Source: Bacteroidetes bacterium RIFCSPLOWO2_12_FULL_37_12 (GTDB lineage: Bacteria > Bacteroidota > Bacteroidia > 2-12-FULL-37-12). From it: DNA of 64,000 nt. The notes beneath the pieces are model-generated. The model worked only from the letters and a program-made list of their open reading frames with translations. It did not search any database and had not been told where the DNA came from. The translations under genes were made by a program, and so were the position numbers. The stretch is from NCBI GenBank assembly GCA_001769655.1, contig MEPC01000034.1, positions 107,599 through 171,598 of the forward strand. Reading direction: 5' to 3'. Below are positions 45,094 through 53,941 of this stretch, piece by piece (within the stretch, counting starts at the first letter, position 1; each line of letters opens with the position of its first letter).

Positions 45094-46338
45094 ATGTTAA
45101 AATCAAGCACATTACTATATAGTATTGCAATTCTTTTAATATGCGGGATGATTATATTTTCTTTAATCTTATTGGCTTTTTATCACCGGCAGGATTTTTA
45201 TGAAAATTATAACAGACAAATTGTTTTGAAAAATCTGGAATCAGGGGTAAATTTATTGCTATCTGACGATATATGGAATTCGCAGGAAGATACCCTTAGC
45301 GTTGACCTCTTTAATGAGGGGAAGGATTCGGCGATATTAAAAAAAAGAATGTGGGGCTTATATAAACTTGGGATGGTGACTTCTTTCAGAGGTAAAATAA
45401 ATTATACAAAGGTTTTTCTTGCGGGATCCCAGGCTGGAAAGTATGCCCTTTATCTTGCCAATCAAAATACGCCGCTTTCTTTAAGTGGATTGACCTCCAT
45501 TGTCGGGGATGTATTTATTCCAAAAAGAGGCGTTAAACAGGCATATATTGAGGGGAAAAGTTTTGAAGGAAACAAACTGATTAATGGCGCCATTTCTGAA
45601 AGTGAGACAGAAATACCCCGTTTAAGTGAAAAACTGATAGAAATAAATCACAAAATTATTAATAACGAATATTTTATAAATATATCCGAACAGCAATTAC
45701 CCAATCGTGCCGGTACTATTATAAACTCTTTTTTACATCTGCCTTTATTATATCGTCATGAAGGCGAAGTGATATTGAAAAACATCGTTGTAAGAGGAAA
45801 TATTATCATCCAGTCATCCGATTCAATATATGTTGATTCATCGGCTGTTCTTGAAGATGTATGGCTGATTGCGCCTGTGGTTAGAATTGGAAATTCTTTT
45901 TCAGGTTCGGTTCAGATATATGCAACAAATAAAATTATCATTGATGAAAAATCGAAATTGAATTATCCGTCAAGTTTGTGTCTTATTGTAAACGAAGTTA
46001 ATAAAACGGAAAAAGAAATTGTTTTAAAGCGGGACGTTGTTTTTGACGGGACGTTGCTTGCTTATTCTGACCAACAACAATTAATTCCTCCTTCGGTGTC
46101 ACTTGAAAAAGGATGTATGTTTTCCGGATATATTTATGTCAACGGTCAGGCAGACATCAAAGGTTCGGTTTCCGGAACCGTAATTTGCAGTAAAATAATT
46201 TTAAAGACCTCTGCTTCGGTTTATGAAAATCATTTACTTGATGCGATTATTGACAGAGGAAAACTTTCGCCTGATTTTATTGTCTGTCCGCTTATGATAA
46301 ATTCCGGAAAGCCCCAGATAGTAAAATGGATGCAATGA
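45094..46338 (+). CDS. Membrane-anchored beta-solenoid (bactofilin-like) protein of the secretion locus
   Basis: The 414-residue protein has one N-terminal membrane helix (LLYSIAILLICGMIIFSLILLAFY). From about residue 230 the sequence alternates short strands with Gly/Asn turns (VVRGNIIIQSSDSIYVDSSA, SGSVQIYATNKIIID, GYIYVNGQADIKGSVSG), as in bactofilins or other right-handed beta solenoids. I do not recognise a named family. It is the only gene on the plus strand inside the block of minus-strand secretion genes; by position it could take the place of a minor component such as GspK or PilX. Confidence 0.55.
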   Translation: MLKSSTLLYSIAILLICGMIIFSLILLAFYHRQDFYENYNRQIVLKNLESGVNLLLSDDIWNSQEDTLSVDLFNEGKDSAILKKRMWGLYKLGMVTSFRGKINYTKVFLAGSQAGKYALYLANQNTPLSLSGLTSIVGDVFIPKRGVKQAYIEGKSFEGNKLINGAISESETEIPRLSEKLIEINHKIINNEYFINISEQQLPNRAGTIINSFLHLPLLYRHEGEVILKNIVVRGNIIIQSSDSIYVDSSAVLEDVWLIAPVVRIGNSFSGSVQIYATNKIIIDEKSKLNYPSSLCLIVNEVNKTEKEIVLKRDVVFDGTLLAYSDQQQLIPPSVSLEKGCMFSGYIYVNGQADIKGSVSGTVICSKIILKTSASVYENHLLDAIIDRGKLSPDFIVCPLMINSGKPQIVKWMQ

Positions 46339-46514
46339 TGTAAATAATACCGTTTACAATCTTACATATAAATTCATTTTACATAAACCAAAAAAATCGT
46401 TGTCTAAAGCCGAACTATATTTCATACAGTAACCACGACCTAATGGTTGTGACTATCATAAACTCTCATTGACAATGGGTTTTACTCAAAAAGATTTTTA
46501 GAAGAAATTTATCT

Positions 46515-47762
46515 TCAATATTTTATTAAAAGGTTGAATTTATTGACTTTCTCCTCTTTGTCCTGCATAAAATTCAGCAGTTCTACTGATTTTACCCATT
46601 CGGAGTTTGAAAGAGATTTCTGCCAATCATTTATATCACGAGGATTAAAACAGGTGCCATAAACAATAATGGTGTTATAGTCAAAGGTTAAATTACTTTT
46701 CCCTTCCTCATATTTCTTATTTACAGGATTAATTTCCATTGAGGTAAGGATTAAAGTCGGGGACATACTTTTTGCCAGCCTGTCGGAATAAAAGGATACC
46801 ATGGAAGGATTCCCCCATCCTGAATTTTCAATAAAGCGTTTTCGCTCTTCCACTTTTGCTTTGGCGTAATTAGTATGATCCAACTGTGATTGAAAAAAAT
46901 TATTTTTATTAATAAGCTCAGATTTTTGCCGGTCATAGTAATCCAAAAACAAAAAATTAATGAGCAATAAGACCAAAAAGAAAGCTAAAATTCCTATACC
47001 GGTTTTGCGAAATATCTGCGCATTTTCATATTCTTCCCTGTTAAGCAGAACCCTGCCTGAAGAGATGGAAATATCAAGTCCTGTTTCGTTACCGAATAAA
47101 ATCTGAATCGCGGCTCCATAAGAGGGCAGTTGCCTTGAATCTAATTCTTCATTGCCGATTTTGTAAGACGTTTGGATTTTTGCATCCACAGGGATCGTGA
47201 TAACCTGATGTAGCTTGGAACCACGGAAAGATAACATAACTCCGGCGTGGGCAAAAGACACCTGTTGTAACGCTTGCTGGGTTTCTGCCCCATGAGTAAA
47301 AATAAACTGTTGAATAACGAAAGGTCCCAAACTGATTTGAATTATTTTTAAACCCAACTCGCTGAATTTTTGCAGAATCTGTGTTACGAGCGATTTTCTG
47401 ATCACGGCAATTACCTGTTTGCCATCAGATGCGTCGGTTTTTTGAAGATAATAATCATGAATGGAAACTTTGGGTAGCACCTGGTTTAATATTTGTTGGT
47501 CGTCTAATCCTTCCGTGCCAAGTTCCCTGAACATAATTCCCTTTCCGTTGATTACTAATGAAACAGGGGTAGATTTGTGAATAATTTCTGTAAATTTATC
47601 TGCCGGTATTAAATCATTACTTGTAAAAATAGTAGATAATACCGTCTTGCTGTATTTTAAAATAGAAACATAACCCTCCATGTTTCCATCTTGCCCAATG
47701 TAAAGCTCCACTCCCGCGACTTTAGGATATAATTGCAACAGGTTGCGTAGTTTCTCTAACAT
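46515..47762 (-). CDS. GspL-like fused PilM/PilN protein
   Basis: The 415-residue protein has a cytoplasmic portion of about 260 residues with an actin-like (PilM) pattern: KVAGVELYIGQDG, then GLKIIQISLGPFVIQQF and SYGAAIQILFG. It has one membrane helix at about 261-281 (GIGILAFFLVLLLINFLFLDYY), a coiled coil, and a periplasmic ferredoxin-like domain (LTFDYNTIIVYGTC). This is the organisation of GspL and of fused PilM-PilN. It likely joins the ATPase to the periplasmic PilO/PilP-like partners encoded downstream on the operon. Confidence 0.75.
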   Translation of the reverse strand: MLEKLRNLLQLYPKVAGVELYIGQDGNMEGYVSILKYSKTVLSTIFTSNDLIPADKFTEIIHKSTPVSLVINGKGIMFRELGTEGLDDQQILNQVLPKVSIHDYYLQKTDASDGKQVIAVIRKSLVTQILQKFSELGLKIIQISLGPFVIQQFIFTHGAETQQALQQVSFAHAGVMLSFRGSKLHQVITIPVDAKIQTSYKIGNEELDSRQLPSYGAAIQILFGNETGLDISISSGRVLLNREEYENAQIFRKTGIGILAFFLVLLLINFLFLDYYDRQKSELINKNNFFQSQLDHTNYAKAKVEERKRFIENSGWGNPSMVSFYSDRLAKSMSPTLILTSMEINPVNKKYEEGKSNLTFDYNTIIVYGTCFNPRDINDWQKSLSNSEWVKSVELLNFMQDKEEKVNKFNLLIKY

Positions 47763-47834
47763 ACTAAATTATTATTAACGTTCTTTCGTTTAACTGTCGT
47801 AGAGCGGGAGATATTGATGTTAAGTGGCATCAGC

Positions 47835-48497
47835 TTATTTTTGTTTTTCAGTTTTCTTCTTTTGTTTTTCGTCTCGCACTTCTGGTTTTATAGGTTTTTC
47901 CCGGGTTACGTTATTATCTATTTGCTTTTTTGGAGTTTTGTTCCGAGTGGGGGAAGATTTTTCTTCCATTAGCAGAATGCCGTTTTTATATTTTATTTTC
48001 TTTATAACTTTCCCTTGGCGATCGTAATCTATCACCCATCCGTTAAGGAGATCGTCCTTAAATTTTTCTTTACGCAAAAGCGTATGTGTTACATCATAGG
48101 TCAAAGAGGCGCCATTTTTCCTGCTATTCCTCCATCTGGCTATTTGCCGGATTTCTCCATTTGAGTGCCACGATTTCCATATCCCTGTTTTTTTACCTCG
48201 ATTAAATTTCCCTTTTTGTTTCAGGGAATTATTGAAATAAAATTCCTTGTAAATACCGTGTAACAATTTTCCGTCATAATCTCCCCGTGTTGTTTGTATC
48301 TTTTCATTGGCTGTCCAATAATATAAAGCATCTTCTTTTCTGAATACAGGCAATTTGCCCATATAAATGTTTGCATAAATAGTAATGCTATCCTGATATA
48401 ACACTATTTCAGATTTCTTCTTCAGGGCATTTTTCTTTTGAGCGCTTGTTGCCGTAACCTGAAAAAACAAGAGGAATATAAAAAACCATGCCTTCAT
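47835..48497 (-). CDS. Secreted MORN-repeat protein
   Basis: The 220-residue protein has a signal peptide (FIFLLFFQVTATSAQ) and several MORN/YwqK-type repeats (LLHGIYKEFYFNNSLKQKGKFNRGKKTGIWKSWHSNGE, LLNGWVIDYDRQGKVIKKIKYKNG). The C-terminus is a Lys-rich disordered tail. Its ATG overlaps the stop of the PilO-like gene by 4 bases (ATGA), so it is cotranslated with the secretion machine. Similar proteins are usually labelled antitoxin YwqK-like, but there is no toxin here; a periplasmic or surface accessory role is more likely. Confidence 0.75.
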   Translation of the reverse strand: MKAWFFIFLLFFQVTATSAQKKNALKKKSEIVLYQDSITIYANIYMGKLPVFRKEDALYYWTANEKIQTTRGDYDGKLLHGIYKEFYFNNSLKQKGKFNRGKKTGIWKSWHSNGEIRQIARWRNSRKNGASLTYDVTHTLLRKEKFKDDLLNGWVIDYDRQGKVIKKIKYKNGILLMEEKSSPTRNKTPKKQIDNNVTREKPIKPEVRDEKQKKKTEKQK

Positions 48498-49039
48498 AAT
48501 TTGTTTCTTATGTTTTGTAGTATAATAGTACAGTATAATTCTGATTTCTTGATTTGATTATTTTTTTTTGCTTCAAATTTCAATGAACTAATTTTCCCCA
48601 TTTTTAATTTCCGCTCAAGCTGATAAGCCAGTTCATTGACCGGGTTGAATTCCCCCTGAACAGAAATGCGATAAGTAAGAACCTCGTAATCGTTTTCTTT
48701 TACCAGCTCCGGCTTTGGGAAGTTCGTTAGTGTGAGGTTGTTTTTCTCACATATATCTGCGATAGCCGCTAAAAGCTGATGGGGATAATCCTCGGAATTA
48801 TTTATTAAATAGCCGATAGAGCTGTCGTAAACGGCAAGCTGGTTTTCATAATACGCAATCTGGCTACTTGCCGCCTCTCCCTGCAGACCTATATTTTTCA
48901 ACTCGTTCACTTCATTTTTTATCTGAAATGTTTTTTTAATAGCATAAAAATATACCAACATAAGAAATAGAAGTGATCCCAAAAACATATATTGAATCTT
49001 TTTCCGATAGGTCATTTTTTTAAAAATTAAAGGGGGCAT
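48494..49039 (-). CDS. PilO/GspM-like protein
   Basis: The 181-residue protein has a short cytoplasmic start, one membrane helix (FLGSLLFLMLVYFYAI, about 19-36), a coiled coil, and a ferredoxin-like periplasmic domain with NNLTLTNFPKPELV and YRISVQGEFNPVNELAYQLER. This matches PilO/GspM architecture. It sits between the PilP-like and MORN genes, joined to both at the stop/start. Confidence 0.75.
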   Translation of the reverse strand: MPPLIFKKMTYRKKIQYMFLGSLLFLMLVYFYAIKKTFQIKNEVNELKNIGLQGEAASSQIAYYENQLAVYDSSIGYLINNSEDYPHQLLAAIADICEKNNLTLTNFPKPELVKENDYEVLTYRISVQGEFNPVNELAYQLERKLKMGKISSLKFEAKKNNQIKKSELYCTIILQNIRNKL

Positions 49040-49612
49040 TCATTTAAAATCAGTGTTGGAGATAACCAGTGAATTTGATTTTTTTGCCCCGTTTCTGTTG
49101 ATAATAAAGTTCTGATCCTTGTATTTTATAAGCACGGAATCATTGTAAATGGAAATCAGTTGCAATGGTTCCTGAGATTCACCCGGGCTGAGAATATATC
49201 CTTTGTTGTATATATTTAAAATGGCAACTTTCTTGTGCGTGCGTTTGTTCAGGATGTTTCCGTTATAGGAAACAAAGGAAAGATCAAAATCAATTATTTC
49301 TGGTTTTTTTTTAGTTTGAACTTTTACCTTGGGGATTGGGTTATTTTTTACAACCGGCAGCATAATGGGTTCATTGTTTGATAATTTCTCAGTGGCTTTG
49401 TCCAGAAATGGATCCCGAGCTACGCCGATAAGTTGATAGTCGGATAAAATGTTATCGGTTTGTTTTAAAAATGAAATGGATGCTGGAGTGTTTTTAGCAG
49501 AGGTGGATTTCTCAGGATTAACATACGAAAATATTTTATAAAAAATCATGCCCCAAATCAATACCGAAAGCGGAATCAGATAATAAAGCAATTTTTTGTT
49601 TTTAATATTCAT
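49040..49612 (-). CDS. PilP/GspC-like protein
   Basis: The 190-residue protein has one membrane helix near the N-terminus (LLYYLIPLSVLIWGMIFYKIF), a Lys/Pro-rich linker and a C-terminal beta domain with SFVSYNGNILNKRTHKKVAILNIYNKGYILSPGE, which resembles the homology-region domain of GspC and PilP that contacts the secretin. RDPFLDKA near residue 66 is a typical PilP/GspC-linker motif. It abuts the PilO-like gene directly. Confidence 0.7.
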   Translation of the reverse strand: MNIKNKKLLYYLIPLSVLIWGMIFYKIFSYVNPEKSTSAKNTPASISFLKQTDNILSDYQLIGVARDPFLDKATEKLSNNEPIMLPVVKNNPIPKVKVQTKKKPEIIDFDLSFVSYNGNILNKRTHKKVAILNIYNKGYILSPGESQEPLQLISIYNDSVLIKYKDQNFIINRNGAKKSNSLVISNTDFK

Positions 49613-49620
49613 TTTTATAA

Positions 49621-50655
49621 CTATTTTATTAAATAGAATCCCCTGACAGAAGAAAAACCGCTGGGGTTCCCCGCCTTATCCATTGATTTTACTTTCCAAA
49701 CAAATGCGGTGGTGTCTTTGATTAGCCAGGCGCTATCGGGTGTAAAAGTTACAGAAGTTGATTCGGTGAGGTATGGTACGATAAAATTACTGTTTAACGA
49801 GTCCTTCATTATTAAAACACTATCCTTTACAGAAGTAGGGTCAACTTTCCAAACCAAAGTAACCGGGGAGCTGAGGTAGGCATCTTCTCCGGGACTTAAC
49901 AAAACCGGCGCAGACGGCGGAGTAACATCTATCGTCAGTTCTCTTGAAAAATAACCGGTTTCACTGCTATCATTTACTGCTTTTACCCTCCAGGTATATG
50001 TGCCTTCTTCCAGGGTATCGCGAAAATTAGTAACCGTCAGCAGGGTATCACGAACTGCAAATTGCAAATTGGTATCTTTGATCTGGAATCTGTATTGAGC
50101 CGCTCCGGGGATATTTTCCCATTCAAAATATATAATCTTTGCATTGGTTATATAATTAAGCGGAGGAGTGGTCATTAAAATTTGAATATCGGTTAATATG
50201 GCAGGGGAATTCACTTTAAGGTTTTGTACAAAATAAACAGTTTTACTCGAACCGTTCACTGCCCTTATCCGCCATTGATAAGTTCCGTTGGAGAGCGCAT
50301 AATTGAATTTATTCTTTGATACAAGGGTGTCAAGAATAACTTTTTGTATGTTATCAAAATTTCCCGTCACAATTTGAATCTCATAGTTGACAGCGAAATC
50401 AAGTGTTTCCCACCAGAACGTAACTTGACTGGAGGCGCTTTCATAATTTTCGGGCGGACTAAGAATATTTACAGATTTGTTTTCTATATCTTCTTCCATA
50501 ACTTCAGAACAGGATATTAGGAAAAACAAAGTGGAAACGAGGCAAAAGATTGCTGTCAAATTTAACAAAGAAGTTAACCGGGAAAAAGCATCCGGCAACG
50601 ACTTGGTTATGGATGCTAGTTTATTGGTTGAATAATAGTTGATATGCTCAGACAT
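49621..50655 (-). CDS. Fibronectin-type-III-like lipoprotein of the secretion locus
   Basis: The 344-residue protein has a long N-terminal segment and then a lipoprotein-type signal (LVSTLFFLISC) with the Cys at about residue 49. Three FN3-like modules follow, each with the pattern VTFWWE/YFEWE/LVWKV, a YEIQI or YRFQI strand and GTYQWRIRAVN or GTYTWRVKAVN. The protein probably lies in the outer membrane or at the periplasmic side. Its place between the secretin and PilP-like genes suggests a pilotin-like or substrate-binding accessory, but there is no pilotin homology to show. Confidence 0.7.
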   Translation of the reverse strand: MSEHINYYSTNKLASITKSLPDAFSRLTSLLNLTAIFCLVSTLFFLISCSEVMEEDIENKSVNILSPPENYESASSQVTFWWETLDFAVNYEIQIVTGNFDNIQKVILDTLVSKNKFNYALSNGTYQWRIRAVNGSSKTVYFVQNLKVNSPAILTDIQILMTTPPLNYITNAKIIYFEWENIPGAAQYRFQIKDTNLQFAVRDTLLTVTNFRDTLEEGTYTWRVKAVNDSSETGYFSRELTIDVTPPSAPVLLSPGEDAYLSSPVTLVWKVDPTSVKDSVLIMKDSLNSNFIVPYLTESTSVTFTPDSAWLIKDTTAFVWKVKSMDKAGNPSGFSSVRGFYLIK

Positions 50656-50656
50656 G

Positions 50657-52597
50657 TTAGCTATATATGATTGTAGGGTGAATGTAAATCTGAAGCTTGC
50701 TTCTTCTTCTGGAGTTGGTTTTATCGCTGAAAAACCAATTGATTATGGGAATACGCGATAAAAATGGCACCCCCGAACCGGTATCACTGCGGCTTTTTTC
50801 TTCCAGTCCCCCCAGCATGACCATCTCATCATTTTTTACCCTGATATCCGACTTAAATTGTCTTGTAGTTTTTCCGGGAGGAGCCCCTTTAAATTCCGGT
50901 TCAAGAAATTTTGAAAATTCGGTAACGATATCAAGTGTCACACAATCATCGCCTGAAACGACCGGCTTGATAGCGATAGATAGATCTGCATTAATGGATT
51001 TGAAAATTTTATTTGAAACCGTAGAAACATTACCCACTATGGGTTGAAACGTCGCCTGTTCTTCCAGATAGTATTTTGTTTCGCCGATTTTCATGTTGGC
51101 GCTGTGCCCGTTGAGGGTGGCAAGATAGGGAGTGGATCGGATTTTAATATCTCCTTTATTTTCAGATGCTTGAATGGATAAATAAAATTTGGGTGTCACT
51201 CTTCCAAGATTAATAATTCCGGTATTTCCAACGGCGGAGAGCGCTTTGTTTAATGCTTCGGAGCTTAACGTGTAATCAATTTCAGGCAAAATTTTCCCTG
51301 CATTGATTATGCTGTCTGCGATGCCGGCTTTTATACCGGACTTTGTGGTACGTGACCTCAGTACGTCAATCACAATGATTTCTATCAAAACCATAGGGAC
51401 GGTTTTATCAATGGAGCGGATAAAATTTTCTACATCGGAAATCTGGTGTGTGGAACCGGTGACGATTAAACTGTTCAGCTCAGGGAACGTCTGTATCTGT
51501 ATATTTTGGTTTAATTCTTTTGGAATAATGGCGGCAACGGTATCGGCAGAGCGATGCACTAATTTAACAACCTTTGTGTTTCTCAAACCCTCAAGCCCTC
51601 TTTTCCCGATAAAATAAATATTGTCTGTTTTTTTAAAAGTATAATCGGTGCCTTGCAGAAGGAAGTTCAGCATATCGTCGTAGCCGATATTTGAAAAATT
51701 TGAAGTGATGTCCCCTTCCGGTTTATCAAATATAAAATAAGGAGTTTTTAGTTTAGTTGACACGTCGGTGATGATGTCAATGATGGGGACATCGGAGGCA
51801 GTAACGGAAACCAGATATTTTCCGGAACTATCCGTTTGCACAGAAAAATCCCATTGTCCCATACTGGTATTAGATGGTCTGCCTGGTTTCTGTATTCGCT
51901 CCTGACCGGATTTCACAGGAGCCCCACCCGTTGTATTTTTGCTTAGAATATAAAAATTATCTTTTGTTTTTGAAATGCTGAAATCATTGGAAACGGATAA
52001 CATGTTTATCGCACCATCAAAATTCATATTATAAACAAAAGCAGAAACCCTCTCGTTTTGCAGTTCGGGGGATAGAGAAATATTTTTACCTGTAAGCTGA
52101 ACTATTTTTTTTATCGCTTTATCCAAGCTGTCATTCTTCAGATCAAACGATAAAAAATTATTCACCTTATCATATTCTATTTTAAGTTCTTTGGCAATAA
52201 AAGCCGGTTTTATTTTGTTTTGTTCCGAAGAGTCGTAGGTCTGAACCGACATAATACTGCCGGTGAATAGTATATCCAAATTGTATTGTTTGCATAGAAA
52301 AAGCAGAATGTTACCGACAGTTTCTTTTGAAAAATTATAAGTGATTAAAATATTTAAGCCAGGATCAACACTGATGTTTAGCTCATGGGCATCCGCCATA
52401 GCCCTTAGTAATTCCTGTATGGGAGTGTTGGAAACGGAAACAGAAGCCGTGTCATTTAATCCGCTTGTAATTTTGGAAAGCTCATCTAACTTTTTTTTTA
52501 ATTCATCTACCCGGGTCTGGCTTAACGCAACGTAAGTAAAAAACAAAAAAATGAAAAGAAAAGAAGTGTGTTTATATGGGTTGTGATGAATGACCAT
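50657..52597 (-). CDS. Secretin (GspD/PilQ-like outer membrane channel)
   Basis: I chose ATG 52597 (646 residues) over an in-frame TTG at 52606. A signal peptide (FIFLFFTYVALSQ) is followed by N-domains of STN/secretin type (LDKAIKKIVQLTGKNISL, AAIIPKELNQNIQIQTFPELNSLIVTGST). The secretin core has VPMVLIEIIVIDV, and the C-terminal signature KNDEMVMLGGLEEKS with VPFLSRIPIINWFF. This gene terminates the minus-strand operon at its 5' end. It would form the outer-membrane pore. Confidence 0.93.
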   Translation of the reverse strand: MVIHHNPYKHTSFLFIFLFFTYVALSQTRVDELKKKLDELSKITSGLNDTASVSVSNTPIQELLRAMADAHELNISVDPGLNILITYNFSKETVGNILLFLCKQYNLDILFTGSIMSVQTYDSSEQNKIKPAFIAKELKIEYDKVNNFLSFDLKNDSLDKAIKKIVQLTGKNISLSPELQNERVSAFVYNMNFDGAINMLSVSNDFSISKTKDNFYILSKNTTGGAPVKSGQERIQKPGRPSNTSMGQWDFSVQTDSSGKYLVSVTASDVPIIDIITDVSTKLKTPYFIFDKPEGDITSNFSNIGYDDMLNFLLQGTDYTFKKTDNIYFIGKRGLEGLRNTKVVKLVHRSADTVAAIIPKELNQNIQIQTFPELNSLIVTGSTHQISDVENFIRSIDKTVPMVLIEIIVIDVLRSRTTKSGIKAGIADSIINAGKILPEIDYTLSSEALNKALSAVGNTGIINLGRVTPKFYLSIQASENKGDIKIRSTPYLATLNGHSANMKIGETKYYLEEQATFQPIVGNVSTVSNKIFKSINADLSIAIKPVVSGDDCVTLDIVTEFSKFLEPEFKGAPPGKTTRQFKSDIRVKNDEMVMLGGLEEKSRSDTGSGVPFLSRIPIINWFFSDKTNSRRRSKLQIYIHPTIIYS

Positions 52598-53194
52598 TTT
52601 ATTCAATAAAAGTTTTAGTAAAATGATTCAGGTGACTATATATTTTTATAGTCCAGCCACACAGAAATGCAAAACTAACCAAAAAATATGACAATTTTCG
52701 CTGTCGGAATGTTAATAACCCTTTACTTGTAAAATTTAACCTATAAAAACATGTTTTTTTTTAACTACGCGATTTTTTTAAATAAAAAATAATATTTTAA
52801 AATAATGCAAATATTAAGTATATTGTATGTATATTTAAAATAACTTAGTAATTATGTGTTTAGTTTTATTCGATGAAGTAATTTAATTTTTCTATTTTCA
52901 CCCCAAATTTTAAAAATGTGGATAACTTTTTTGCTTTTTATGTTTTTTCTTTGTATATTTGAGCACTTTATTCAACTAAACCTACAATTAGTGTAGTGTG
53001 TTTTTTTTAAGAAGTGTTTTGTTTTTCATTACTACCGGACAAAAAAATAGAGCGCTGATTAACCCCGTTGGACACCCTTGCTCGTGAAAAGATATCTGCG
53101 TTCCATTGCTTTCTGTTTTGAAAAACAGGTCCCGATGCTTTGAGTTCACATAGAGGGATTATTAGCGTATTTTTTCCTTATATAATAATCATAA
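52598..53194. other. Intergenic region of about 600 bp without gene
   Basis: The gap separates the divergent secretin and lipoprotein genes. It is very AT-rich from 52680 to 52960 and holds a single DnaA-box-like TGTGGATAA (52917-52925), which alone is not an origin signal, and a strong promoter match at 52930-52961. Downstream of that, an untranslated leader of about 230 bases contains a hairpin CTGTTTT...AAAACAG near 53115-53130. Confidence 0.5.
52930..52961 (+). promoter_or_regulatory. Promoter with long leader for the 53-64 kb secreted-protein genes
   Basis: TTTG at 52930-52933 and TATATTTG at 52954-52961 are separated by 20 bases, the best consensus match in the window. The first ATG on this strand is at 53195, so the leader would be about 230 bases. 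Confidence 0.55.
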
Positions 53195-53935
53195 ATGCTT
53201 CGTGATTTCACATTCGTTCTGATCGTTATTTTTCTTTTTGTATTTGATATGAGTTGCCTTTCAAAAATAACCGATAATAATAAAGAGGGGGAATTAACCG
53301 TTTCGGATAATCGTATAGAAAGTCCTTCAATAGAGGGTGTGAATTATAGCGAGGATATCAAAGAGAAAAAAAAGCCGGCTTCTTTGGAAGCCCTTGCATA
53401 TATTTCTTACATAGAAAACAAAATAAACGGATTGTTAAAAGATACCACTGCGGGGGAAATAACTTTTTCACTTCAGTATAAGCCGCTTGCTTACATTGCC
53501 CTGAAAAACCTGAGAAAATTAAAACCGACGCGCAAAGAAATGGATGATGAAGTAAACAAGATGAATGAGTTGCAGTATTTTAATTTCAAAATCGCTATGG
53601 ACGATGCCACTCAATTAAAAACAAAATTACAGGAACATGAAAATTATTTCAATTTTTATATGCAAAATGATTTGAAGTTAGTGGAAGCATCAGACACGTT
53701 GAAGTGCCTGTTATTTCATTTTGAGCGGAACTATAATGTGGCGCCATACGTGACCTTCGTTCTTGGATTTCAATTATCTGAAAAGGAAGGGGAAGCTGTC
53801 GGAAAGAAAAATAATACATATTCTTATTCAGATAAGAAATTTTTGTTTGATGCAAAAAAGTTGGATTCGAGTATGATAGAATTGAGCATCCGCGGCAAAG
53901 ATATAAATAGCGTACCGGAAATAATTCTAAATTGA
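53195..53935 (+). CDS. Lipoprotein of unknown function
   Basis: The 246-residue protein has a signal with lipobox (FVFDMSC, Cys21) followed by a charged linker. The body is helical at first (LEALAYISYIENKINGLL, then KPTRKEMDDEVNKMNELQYFNFKI) and more beta-like later. I do not recognise the family. It is 6 bases upstream of the giant RHS-like gene and is almost certainly cotranscribed with it, so it may help in export or anchoring of that protein. Confidence 0.7.
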   Translation: MLRDFTFVLIVIFLFVFDMSCLSKITDNNKEGELTVSDNRIESPSIEGVNYSEDIKEKKKPASLEALAYISYIENKINGLLKDTTAGEITFSLQYKPLAYIALKNLRKLKPTRKEMDDEVNKMNELQYFNFKIAMDDATQLKTKLQEHENYFNFYMQNDLKLVEASDTLKCLLFHFERNYNVAPYVTFVLGFQLSEKEGEAVGKKNNTYSYSDKKFLFDAKKLDSSMIELSIRGKDINSVPEIILN

Positions 53936-53941
53936 ACCGAT

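Noticed and set aside
52917..52925. Perfect TGTGGATAA DnaA box as a second origin
   Set aside because: It is a single site without accompanying boxes; chance in AT-rich DNA or a regulatory site is enough.
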